Shown: piece after piece, positions 24,401 to 33,809 of the stretch
Layout: each line of letters starts with the position of its first letter
Numbering within the stretch: the first letter of the stretch is position 1
Assembly (NCBI GenBank): GCA_023935145.1
Contig: CM043698.1
Coordinates: forward strand, 36,043,501-36,107,500
From: Bretschneidera sinensis
Taxonomy: Eukaryota; Streptophyta; Magnoliopsida; Brassicales; Akaniaceae
Reading direction: 5' to 3'
Length of the DNA: 64,000 nt
Position numbers and translations under genes: made by a program
Notes under the pieces: generated by a model
The model's database searches: none
What the model was told of the DNA's origin: nothing
The model's input: only the letters and a program-made list of their open reading frames with translations

Positions 24401-24940
24401 CGGCAACGTGTCCTTCTCTTCTCTCTGGGTTTTCACCTTGCTGTCGAGCCACACGATGCCTCGCATTTGCTTTGGCTTGTACCAGATTTTGATGTACTCT
24501 TTCCTCTTGTGCCAAAGGTTGGAGGACGCCGCGATGCCGAATACTATGTTGCTGAGGTCCGTTTCTTGCTGCTGTTGCAGCCGGAGGCTGATCTCTTGGG
24601 ATTCGCGCCGTCGGATGGGGAGAAGGGCGACGGCCGTTTGATTTCCTTTGAGGGGTTGTTGATTCGACGGCTGCGATTTGTTGTTGTTGTTGTCGGTGGT
24701 GGGTGATGATGAGGAGGTGGATTGGCGGCGATTAGTGGTGGAGAAGGGTTCCTCGTTGCAAGAGCGTGAGGTGGAGACGAGCTTGAGCGTGTAGACGACG
24801 TAGGTGACGGAGACGAAGAGGATGAGCCAGACCATCAGTTTGGGGAAGGGACGGCTCGGGGAACCCGGTCCGGTAATGGCATTGCTCGATGGGGTCCGAT
24901 CCCAGATTACTTTCTCGGAATCTTTCTGGGTCACTTTCAT
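21430..24940 (-). CDS. DUF604 / GT31-like beta-1,3-glycosyltransferase
   Basis: Golgi-type glycosyltransferase of the Fringe/beta-1,3-galactosyltransferase superfamily (GT31, DUF604 branch); donor and acceptor sugars cannot be read from sequence. Minus-strand exons are 24940-23963, 22795-22253 and 21531-21430, joined in phase 0 throughout, giving 540 aa. The start ATG begins MKVTQKDSEK. A single hydrophobic span at residues 35-54 marks a type II membrane protein, followed by a serine/asparagine/glutamine-rich stem. The GT motif GDDDTVF starts at 226, and a GSDDRM segment lies near 303. Exon 2 opens with FDVYGNLFGLLAAHP and holds the DUF604 part. The short last exon carries SPRRNCCRV and ends ACRQGEVSEI. 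Donor and acceptor sites are canonical. No lesions seen. Confidence 0.88.
21955..22185. mobile_element. MITE in intron 2 of the glycosyltransferase gene
   Basis: A roughly 231-bp AT-rich element whose ends are inverted repeats. The left end contains GGTGCCTTAG followed shortly by ATAAGGCAATTT; the right end carries the reverse complement with few changes over about 38 bp. The interior repeats a CATATATTTT-type unit several times in both orientations. I could not define a clear target duplication, so the superfamily is unassigned. Confidence 0.6.
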
Positions 24941-26129
24941 TTTCTTCCTCTTTTTCTTTTTCCCAGAGCTGGAAAAAAAAGTCTCTCAAAGTTTCTCTCC
25001 TTGGGTCTGTTTTTTTAATGAATGTAAAAAAAAATCTCCAATTTCTTTTCCCTCTTCTTGGGGGTCTCTTTTGTTAATGCCAAACAAAAAAAAATGAAAG
25101 ATTAGAGCATGTGCATTGGCTTAAAATTGGAGATCAATGTGTTTCTTGTTTTATTTAGTTAAGACCCAGAAGAGAAAATGAGAGAAAATATTTTGGGAGA
25201 GAAAGTAAACGGTCGTTCGCAGATTGCAGAGGAAGAGAGGTAAAGGTGATAGCATGCATTGCTGCCACCAGGTTACTCTTCCACGGAGAATAGATGAGGC
25301 TACAAATATTATTTATTTCCATTTGTAATTTTGTGCTTTTTGTGAGGGAATTCCTTGGGTGTGATCGCTTAGATTATTAAAAAAAAAGAATGCTCTTCCA
25401 TCTTTTTTTATAGAAAAAAAAGGAGAATAGTCTCTGTTTTCCTTATATTACGATGAATCGAAGGCAAATGCAAAGATTATAAAATAAAAATTGTTTGAGT
25501 GGGTTGAATTTGTCTAAAAAAAAGTAATAGAAATTAAATTTTTTAATTTTCACCACTTAATTCCTTATTTAAAAAATAATAAAAACCTTCGCTAGTTGTG
25601 TTAGATCACTTGAATGTGAGACTCCATGTAGTACCCAACTTATACTGGTCAATTCATGACCATACTAATAAATATTTTTGCTTATTATAAAATTATATAT
25701 ATTTTTGTGCTATTATTATATTTACCTTAGATTCTCAGTGATTAATTGACTATAGTAAGTAAAAATAAGATATTCTCCATCCAATAACTATTCAATAGGT
25801 TATAAGCAAATTTACGTTTAAAATTAGCAAGTTTAGTTGTACTATATTAGAGGAAAGCTGTTAAATAAAGTATAAAGAGAAAAAAAATTACATTGTGTTT
25901 CGAATAAGTTTTTTATTTACTTCTCTATTGTTTAGTAAATGATAGAAACTTATTTGATCGTGTTTGACTAGATGATTTCAATCGATCTTAACAGAAAAAA
26001 TGAAAATACAATGCGACCTTCATATATAAAAGTCAATTAAAAATCAGGATAGCATTTCGAATGAAACGGATCACTCTTTAAACATTTTCTCTATAAATTG
26101 AATAAACAAAAAAGATTTTTGTCTATTAT
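24941..26129. other. Upstream region of the glycosyltransferase gene and intergenic DNA
   Basis: Pyrimidine-rich leader next to the start codon (as seen on the minus strand), then AT-rich intergenic DNA up to the chromovirus LTR. No further gene seen. Confidence 0.55.
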
Positions 26130-26379
26130 TGTTAGGATTTGCTATGACATGGATACGTGGGCAGTTTATTAGTAGGCAGTTTAATATTGTAGTGGGCAGT
26201 TTTCAGTAGTGGGCAGTTTATTATTGTATCAATTTTCAGGCCCTATTTAAAGCCATTTACATTTTAATGAAAGGTATTAGATCAATTTCACTAAGTACAT
26301 CTGTGGAGGCGGTGGCTCTTCGAAAGCCATTTACTTGTTACATATTACAATTCAATTCTCAATATCTCTGTTCCTAACT
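26130..26379 (+). repeat. 5' LTR of the chromovirus
   Basis: About 250 bp, starting TGTTAGGATTTGC and ending CTGTTCCTAAC just before the primer site. It aligns along its length with 47098-47354, with several substitutions and small indels. Confidence 0.8.
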
Positions 26380-26380
26380 G

Positions 26381-26394
26381 TGGTATCAGAGCCA
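26381..26394 (+). other. Primer-binding site of the chromovirus
   Basis: TGGTATCAGAGCCA, complementary to the 3' end of initiator tRNA-Met, directly after the 5' LTR. Confidence 0.85.
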
Positions 26395-26486
26395 CGTTCC
26401 TGTGCCATGGCCGAGGGTACCCGTCATGCCCAGCTTGCAGAAACCGTGTACAGTTTGAAGGGTGAAACTTGTTAGTTAAATAAAAG

Positions 26487-26791
26487 CATGGTGTATGCTG
26501 AGTTGTTCCTTAAGAGAGCATAGGATCTGTGAAAATCGACAACCACACGGGACTTAGGGCATGGTATCTACTCCCGGTTTTTCATGTTGATTAACCCAAG
26601 AATCTTGTTAGTTAGATCAATTTGGATGACCGAGTCCTGGGTCTGACATTAGTAACAAAAGATATCCACACCAGATTCTTGGGTTAATCAACATGGAAAA
26701 CCGGGAGTAGATACCATGCCCTAAGTCCCGTGTGGTTGTCGATTTCCACAGATCCTATGCTCTCTTAAGGAACAACTCAGCATACACCATG
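26487..26791. repeat. 119-bp foldback made from Athila-like LTR sequence
   Basis: Arms at 26487-26605 and 26673-26791 are inverted copies of each other with very few mismatches, separated by a 67-bp loop. The right arm and loop are ordinary LTR sequence, as in 30464 onward. The left arm is an inverted extra copy placed exactly where chromovirus sequence stops. It marks a rearrangement breakpoint. Confidence 0.85.
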
Positions 26792-27378
26792 TTGAAACTC
26801 TTGAGAGAGAAAAGAGTTAGAGTAGATACCATGTCTAACTCATTGCTTAGGGAGATCAATAGCTTAAGGAGTAGATACCATGCCCTTAGGTTGACAAACA
26901 TTAGGTATTCATGACAAGAGTAAAGCATTGGCATACTGTTTTGTTGTGGTAGCATAATTAGTGGTGGATATCAAGCCCCTACGCCTTTATCTTTATTATT
27001 TTATCTTTATCAAAATCAACTCTTTTATTATTTCTATCTTTTTACATTGCAAATATAATTTTAAAAAGAAATTCACCAATCTCTGTGGAGATGATCTTGC
27101 TTTCGCACACTATACTACTAAGTTGACCTTGTGCACTTGCAAGTAAAACGAGTGTGATTATTCACCCATTAATTTAGGTGGATAATCGCTCAACAAGTTT
27201 TTGGTGCCGTTGCCGGGGATTGTGCTAAATTTATTTTTAAAATTATTTTCGTTAGTTTTTTTATTTTATTTTATTCTATTCCGTTTTATTTTTATTTTTA
27301 TCAAAAATCAGATTTATTCCTTCTTTTCGTTTTCTGTTTTTTTTGTCAGATGTGCAGAGGAGGAGTTTCTGTCCTCAT

Positions 27379-27456
27379 TGCGATCGAGTGCACTACTTGG
27401 TGCGATTGATCGCAAGCCTAGAGCAATCAAGCGCAGAGGAGCTACAATCGAGCGCA
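27379..27456 (+). promoter_or_regulatory. Leader array of 21/22-bp-spaced near-palindromes, copy 1
   Basis: Four 14-bp units related to TGCGATCGAGCGCA begin at 27379, 27401, 27422 and 27443, so centres are 22, 21 and 21 bp apart. They sit between the primer site and the gag region. Function unknown; a protein-binding array is inferred from symmetry and spacing. Confidence 0.65.
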
Positions 27457-27540
27457 AAAGGTCCAGAGAGTACCCGAGCAACAGTACTGAAACTGCTGCG
27501 CTGAAGCTTTTCAACCAAGTCATTCGAAGGAGAAGCACCA

Positions 27541-28398
27541 ATGGTGGAAGCTAGTTACGCTTATCTAAATGTTATGGAGAGGAAGCCGGATATGCTCATA
27601 AAAACCATGACTACTCAAAACATCTCACCTAGTCCGCGAGCCAAACCACTCCAGGTATATGCTATATGTTCTCATTTTGATCACACTACTGAAACTTGCC
27701 CTTTAAATTTATATGCAGATTAAGAGCAAGCAAATTATAAGGGACCGAACAATGCATATGCATATACCTACAATCCTGGATGGCAGAACCACCCCAACTT
27801 CACATGGAACAATCAAAATGCCTTGAACCCTCAAGGACAGCAAAGGGACTTCCGACAAGTAGCTCAAGTCCCAGAATCAAGAGAGAGTGACCTAGAGAGC
27901 ATTGTGAGGGAATTGGTCATTCAACAACAACAGCTGCTTACCTTATAAGAGCAGTTTATGACTGAGCAAAGACAAATAAATGCAAGGCATGAGCAAGCTA
28001 TTCAAAGATTAGATGTACAAGTGGGGCATATAGCTAAGGAGCTAAGTAAACAAGAGCAAGGTGGTGTTGAACAAGTTTTTCATGACTATCACTTTGATCC
28101 ATTAGAAACTGCTCTTACATACAGTCTCACAAGATCGAGTACAGTGCCAGAATGTGAGGATGTTACTGATGACATCATCGAAACTATGCACCTCATTGAA
28201 GCCTCTCCAAAGCATCAAAGTAAGTATACTGATCCATTTGATATTCATGTGCCTACTAATACTATTTTCTCTTTTATTGTACAGGCACCTAACTTAGAAT
28301 TCAAGCAGTTGCCAGAGCACTTACCTTATGGTTATATGGGAGAAAATAAGACACTTCCTATGCTAGCTGTTGCCACTCTTACTTTTGGGAAAAAATAA
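27541..28398 (+). pseudogene. Athila-like gag remnant, copy 1
   Basis: Starts MVEASYAYLNVMERKPD and contains a zinc-knuckle-like CSHFDHTTETC. It then continues through a TAA (27721-27723) into the Athila-typical YNPGWQNHPNF segment and a second TAA (in TL*EQFMTEQ near 27946) to an acidic C-terminal part, ending at 28398 just after a segment that normally precedes RT. Copy 2 lacks these two stops but has another one, so the lesions arose after duplication. It is a capsid-type structural gene, no longer intact. Confidence 0.75.
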
Positions 28399-29740
28399 GG
28401 CTTGGTCCGGCTGAAGACGTTAAACTTAGCGCTCATGGGAGGCACCCCAGACTTATCATTTTCATTTTTATTTATATTTACATATCTAATATTTATATTT
28501 CTTATTTTCTGGAATAATGTTTATTTTTCTTTGTTTGGTACTTAGTGCGTGCATCCAGTTCAAGTTTGGGGGCATGTTGCAAGCAAAGCAAGCAACCTAG
28601 TTCTCCATCTCCCAGGTCAGATCTTTCCATGCCACACACATTGGGGAAAATGTGTATTTTAAGTTTGGAGGTAGTGGGAGATACTAGATACTATTACACA
28701 CGCACTTGAAACACATGCACACACTAAGTCCCAGTTTTTTTTTGGATGATAAATGCATGTTCTTTTGGTAAAAAAAAAATTTGGTTGATTTAAAAATTTG
28801 ATATCACTTCATTAGTAAGCTTAAAAGCTAGAACACATAGTCTTGCATTGGGAATTTTACAAAGTTTAGTTACCTATCTCAAGGCACCTAAGAATTCACG
28901 AGTTTGATCCAAATTTGCACAAACACATTTAACACGCATATGTGTGGGGTATGACATATAATTCTCTTGTATATGTTTCCATAATCTAACTGTAATCGGA
29001 TAACTTGTTGAAAAGAACACTCTGGCATAAGAAAAAATAAAGAAGAAAAAAATAAAGAAAAATGTCATCATGCAAAAAGTGATAAAAAAGCTTTTAATGA
29101 TCAGTAAAAACTTTCCACTGAGTAACTGAGCCTCTTGCCTCAATAAGCATTGAGTGTTCACGTCAAAAGGTGGGAATTTCATAAAGAAGTATAAAAAACC
29201 TGTTAGTTTCGTAGCCTTTTTTATTCAAGTTAGTAAGTCCTTAGAGATGTCTTTACACCTAATGCCCTAAAACCATTTGGTTTGGGAGTCATTGGCTAAA
29301 CACTCGTTACAGGGGTCAAATAGAAAGCTTGATGGAACTCAACATGGAAAAGATCACATGATAAAAGAAAATGAAAAAAGAAGCAAGTATTATACCATTT
29401 TTGTTCTCTTTGATAAATAATTCGATAAAGGTTTGGGCATTGAAACCCTATACACTAAAATTATGTGGAAGCCCCATCTTATATGTGCTAATTCATCACA
29501 CACAAATCAAACTTGCAATGCCTTAAGCCAACCTTAGGTAAGTAACATGAACTTTTAAAAATCCATTTTCAATACAACAATATGTTTTTATTATAAGCTT
29601 ACTCATGAACGGTTATTATAGTTTTATGCACAACCCAAATCTTTAAGTATCATGGAAATGAATTTGTCTTTAATTTTGTTCTTCATTTAGTTTTTAGTTT
29701 TGTATTGCTAAAAGACTAGCAATATGTAAGTTTGGAGGTG

Positions 29741-31052
29741 TGATAGGTGCTTAAATATTCATATTTAAGCCCCCTTATTTACATTTATTAAGTTCTTAGT
29801 TATGATAATTTAGTCCATTTTACTCCATTTATGTGTTTCACATGTTTTTATAGGGTCGTGGATAAAAAGAAGCATCTTGGAGCTTAAAAGGAAGAAAACT
29901 GGAAATCATGGAGCAGCTGCTGCCTAGAGTGCGATCGAGCGCACCAGGCATGCGATCGAGCGCAGCATTGCGATCGAGTGCACTGCGTATGCGATTGAGC
30001 GCACATGTATGGGTGTGAACAGTAAAGTGGCAGAACCAGTTTTGGAAATAAAAGAGTTTTATGTTTTAGGAAAGTTTAGGGTTCCTGAGCCTTCTAGGAT
30101 TATTCACCCCCTATAAATACACCTGTAAAACACACACAATGGAGATTATCTAATCCCTTCTTTTATCTTTCAATCTTCTTTTAGTTTTAATTTAGTTTTA
30201 GGTCAAAAGGCTGGAGGCCAGAAAAAGACCGTGGAGAGGAATTGACGACTCTTCTCTTGGGTTTCTTCTTTTATTTTTATTTTATTATGTGTAATTAAAT
30301 TCTTAGTAGGGCTTGGTTGAAGCCCTAATTATGTTTACTCAATAAATTTAGTATTGGCACCTTTGCGATATTTATGTTGTGTTGCTTAACTTGATTAATA
30401 CCTGCTTTTATTTAAATTCCTCATATGTATGTGTCCGATCAATATGTGCATGTGGTATGGACTTGTTAGTTAGATCAATTTGGATGACCGAGTCCTGGGT
30501 CTGACATTAGTAACAAAAGATATCCACACCAGATTTTTGGGTTAATCAACATAGGAAACCGGGAGTAGATACCATGCCCTAGGTCCCGTGTGGTTGTCGA
30601 TTTCCACAGATCCTATGCTCTTTTAAGGAACAACTCAGCATACACCATGTTGAATACCTTGAGAGAGAAAAGAGTTAGAGTAGATATCATGCCTAACTCA
30701 TTGCTTAGGGAGATCAATAGCTTAAGGAGTAGATATCATGCCCTTAGGTTGACAAACATTAGGTATTCATGACATGAGTAAAGCATTGACATACTGTTTT
30801 GTTATGGTAGCATAATTATTGGTGGATATCAAGCCCCTACGCCTTTATCTTTATTATTTTATCTTTATCAAAATCAACTCTTTTATTATTTCTATCTTTT
30901 TACATTACGAATATAATTCTAAAAAAAATTCACCAATCCCTGTGGAGATGATCTTGCTTTCGCACACTATACTACTAAGTTGACCTTGCGCACTTGCAAG
31001 TAAAACGAGTGCGATTATTCGCCCATTAATTTAGGTGGATAATCGCTCAACA
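29741..31052 (+). repeat. 3' LTR of Athila-like copy 1
   Basis: About 1312 bp from TGATAGGTGCTTAAAT to GCTCAACA, preceded by a purine-rich tract (AAGTTTGGAGG). It has a palindrome array at 29930-30003 and a TATA box (CTATAAATAC) at 30111-30120. Confidence 0.8.
29930..30120 (+). promoter_or_regulatory. LTR promoter of Athila-like copy 1: palindrome array plus TATA
   Basis: Four 14-bp units (TGCGATCGAGCGCA and one-base variants) start at 29930, 29951, 29969 and 29990; centre spacings are 21, 18 and 21 bp. The array ends 108 bp before CTATAAATAC at 30111. The 3' LTR of copy 2 keeps the same spacings and the same 108-bp distance. Confidence 0.7.
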
Positions 31053-31073
31053 AGTTTTTTCAATGATCAACCC
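31053..31073 (+). other. 21-bp chromovirus fragment between the two Athila-like copies
   Basis: AGTTTTTTCAATGATCAACC here equals the sequence at 45117 onward, where the chromovirus RNase H reading frame resumes. It is directly followed by mid-LTR sequence (CGTGGATAGG, as at 30230). It marks the junction of a tandem duplication. Confidence 0.8.
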
Positions 31074-32079
31074 CGTGGATAGGAATTGGCGACTCTTCTC
31101 TTGGGTTTCTTCTTTTCTTTTTATTTTATTATGTGTAATTAAATTCTTAGTAGGGCTTGGTTGAAGCCCTATTTATGTTTACTCAATAAATTTAGTATTG
31201 GTGCCTTTGCGATATTTATGTTGTGTTGCTTAACTTGATTAATACCTACTTTTATTTAAATTCCTCATATGTATGTGTCTGATCAATATATCATTGTGGT
31301 ATAGACTTGTTAGTTAGATCAATTTGGATGACCGAGTCCTGGGTCTGACATTAGTAACAAAAGATATCCACACCAGATTCTTTGGTTAATCAACATGAAA
31401 AACCGGGAGTAGAAACCATGCCCTAAGTCCCGTGTGGTTGTCGATTTCCATAGATCCTATGCTCTCTTAAGGAACAACTCAGCATACACCATGTTGAATC
31501 TCTTGAGAGAGAAAAGAGTTAGAGTAGATACCATGCCTAACTCATTGCTTAGGGAGATCAATAGCTTAAGGAGTAGATACCATGCCCTTAGGTTGACAAA
31601 CATTATGTATTCATGACATGAGTAAAGCATTGGCATACTGTTTTGTTGTGGTAGCATAATTAGTGGTGGATATCAAGCCCCTACGCCTTTAACTTTATTA
31701 TTTTATCTTTATCAAAATCAACTCTTTTATTATTTCTATCTTTTTACATTGCAAATATAATTCTAAAAAGAAATTCACCAATCTCTGTGGAGATGATCTT
31801 GCTTTCGCACACTATACTACTAAGTTGACCTTGTGCACTTGCAAGTAAAACGAGTGTGATTATTCACCCTTTAATTTAGGTGGATAATCGCTCAACAAGT
31901 TTTTGGTGCCATTGCAGGGGATTGTGCTAAATTTCTTTTTAAAATTATTTTTGTTAGTTATTTTATTTTATTTTATTCTGTTCCATTTTATTTTTATTTT
32001 TATCAAAAATCAGATTTATTCCTTCTTTTCGTTTTCTGTTTTTTTGTCAGATGTGCAGAGGAGGAGTTTCTGTCCTCAT

Positions 32080-32136
32080 TGCGATCGAGTGCACTACTTG
32101 GTGCGATCGATCGCAAGCCCAGAGCGATCGAGCGCA
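32080..32136 (+). promoter_or_regulatory. Leader palindrome array, copy 2
   Basis: Three 14-bp units start at 32080, 32102 and 32123 (centre spacings 22 and 21). The middle one, TGCGATCGATCGCA, is a perfect palindrome. Copy 1 has a fourth unit; the difference is the loss or gain of one ~21-bp unit. Confidence 0.65.
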
Positions 32137-32812
32137 AAATGTCCAGAGAGTACCCGAGCAGCAGTACTGAAACTGCTGCGCTGAAGTTTTTCAACCAATT
32201 CATTCGAAGGAGAAACACCAATGGTGGAAGCTAGTTACGTTTATCTAAATGCTATGGAGAGGAAGCCGGATATGCTCATAAACACCATGACTACTCAAAA
32301 CATCTTACCTAGTCCGTGAGCCAAACCACTCTAGGTATATGCTATATGTTCTCATTTTGATCACACTACTGAAACTTGCCCTTTATATTTATATGCAGAT
32401 CAAGAGCAAGCAAATTATGAAGGACCGAATAATGCATATGCATATACCTACAATCCTGGATGGCAGAACCACCCCAACTTCATATGGAACAATCAAAATG
32501 CCTTGTGTTGACCCTCGCCCGTATTTTAATGATGGCAAAACACAACTGTTATTTAACTAACATGTTTAAACTAAGTTGTATTAAGGATCAAACACATTCA
32601 ACCAAGGAACAAAGTGCAAAAACTCGAACCAAATCAAGTATCAAGTGAAGACTGAAGATCTAGTATAGGTCTTAAGGTTTAGAACCAATGTAAGTCTCAC
32701 TCATACATTGTATTAGCTTGTTCAATGGCTCAAACACAAAAGGTTTTTCTAAAACCATTTATTTTAAATGTTTTTAATAAAAAACAGAAGAAAAACTGGG
32801 TTGGAAGACAAC

Positions 32813-33077
32813 CCAGTCGACTGGGTACATATACCAGTCGACTGGTATATGGGTCATAAGGTACCCAGTCGACTGGATGAAATAACCCAGTCGACTGGTA
32901 CTTTGACCAGTAATTTTCCAGTCGACTGGATGAATCAACCCAATCGACTGGTAAAATGGACAGAAAGTCCCCAGTCGACTGGATGATATATACCAGTCGA
33001 CTGGATACCCAGAAGGTCTGAAAACGTATATTTTTCAAGTGAACCCAGTCGACTGGTATCTCGACCCAGTCGACTGG
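32813..33077 (+). promoter_or_regulatory. Helically phased palindrome array in the Sirevirus LTR
   Basis: CCAGTCGACTGG cores start at 32813, 32834, 32865, 32887, 32918, 32940 (CCAATCGACTGG), 32971, 32993, 33045 and 33066. Centre distances are 21, 31, 22, 31, 22, 31, 22, 52 and 21 bp, built from a 53-bp unit holding two palindromes. The first two are longer perfect palindromes (16 and 18 bp). The 3' LTR has the same array at 40941-41205, all ten cores perfect. Tandem palindromes are known in Sirevirus LTRs; a regulatory role here is inference. Confidence 0.85.
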
Positions 33078-33171
33078 TAGTTCAAAAATATGACCGTTGG
33101 ACTCCAAATCTGAACGTTTTAAAGTAAATATTTTTCAAATTAAAGTCCAAAACGGCCATATTATTTGATTG

Positions 33172-33181
33172 CTATATAAAC
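33172..33181 (+). promoter_or_regulatory. TATA box of the Sirevirus LTR
   Basis: CTATATAAAC, 94 bp after the last palindrome. Transcription probably starts about 30 bp downstream, placing the leader in the second half of the LTR. Confidence 0.75.
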
Positions 33182-33756
33182 CCATTCAGAAAAGCATTCA
33201 AAAACAAGAAGCAAATATTCAAAAAGAGTTGATCTCATATAATCAAGTTTTTATACTCTTGAAACACAAAAAGCTTTGAGATAATCTTATTGAGCCATTT
33301 CTTCAAGCTTTACTTTGAAAGAGAGACATTTCTGTTGTAATAAGCTTTCATTTGTTGTCTCTCTACCTTTTACTTTACACCATCTTTGTAAAGGGATTAC
33401 TTCCGAGAGGAAGGGGAAACTTCCGAAAGGAAGGGGATTTTTCGGTTTAAGTAATTCCTGTAAATTGCTTGTGTTCGGTTTGTGCAACACCCGGCTAAGT
33501 TGTGCGACTAAGTTTTCTTAGTGGATTACTTCAAGGAGTTCCTTGAAGAGAGTGGATGTAGGGTCGGAACGAATCCGATATTGCCGAACCACTATAACTG
33601 TGTTTGCATCCTCTTTCCTTAAAATCTTTATTTACAGCTTTTTACTTGTATTAATTATTTGTTGCTTATCAGTTTTTATAAACTTGTATAAATTCCGCAA
33701 AAGATTTTAAAAACCCAATTCACCCCCCCTCTTGGGTTGAAACCTCGAGCTACAAT

Positions 33757-33769
33757 TGGTATCAGAGCC
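33757..33769 (+). other. Primer-binding site of the Sirevirus
   Basis: TGGTATCAGAGCC, two bases after the LTR end, matching the initiator tRNA-Met 3' end. Confidence 0.9.
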
Positions 33770-33809
33770 TCGTTCTCTTTATAAGGCTTAAATTCCTAGA
33801 GTTGATCCA

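Larger units (their letters stand above)
26606..31052 (+). mobile_element. Athila-like element, copy 1 (pol-less, 5' LTR truncated)
   Basis: Truncated 5' LTR 26606-27195; primer site TGGTGCCGTTGCCGGGGA at 27202-27219; internal region to 29740; full 3' LTR 29741-31052 (about 1312 bp, TG...CA). The primer site and the gag motif NPGWQNHPNFTWNNQ are characteristic of Athila-type Ty3/gypsy elements. The internal region is only about 2.5 kb: gag runs into the first few codons before RT (a stretch with LPEHLPYGYMGENKTLP), then jumps to sequence resembling that after integrase (LNLALMGGTPD). It therefore could not move without a helper element. Confidence 0.8.
32506..33754 (+). repeat. 5' LTR of the Sirevirus
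   Basis: 1249 bp, TGTTGACCCTCGCCCG...CTCGAGCTACA. It holds ten copies of the CCAGTCGACTGG palindrome (one degenerate) and a TATA box at 33172. Confidence 0.93.

Noticed and set aside
24252..24706. Plus-strand open frames over glycosyltransferase exon 1
   Set aside because: They are antisense shadows of a well-supported coding exon.
32813..33077. CRISPR-like appearance of regularly spaced repeats
   Set aside because: Repeats are 12-bp palindromes with 9-40-bp spacers in a plant LTR; there are no cas genes, and the same array is in both LTRs.
32730..33107. Open frames on both strands through the LTR palindromes (PVDW/QSTG/SRL peptide repeats), also at 40858-41235 and 38128-38364
   Set aside because: They arise because the repeated palindrome reads without stops on both strands; they lie in LTR or promoter-like DNA with no protein family match.
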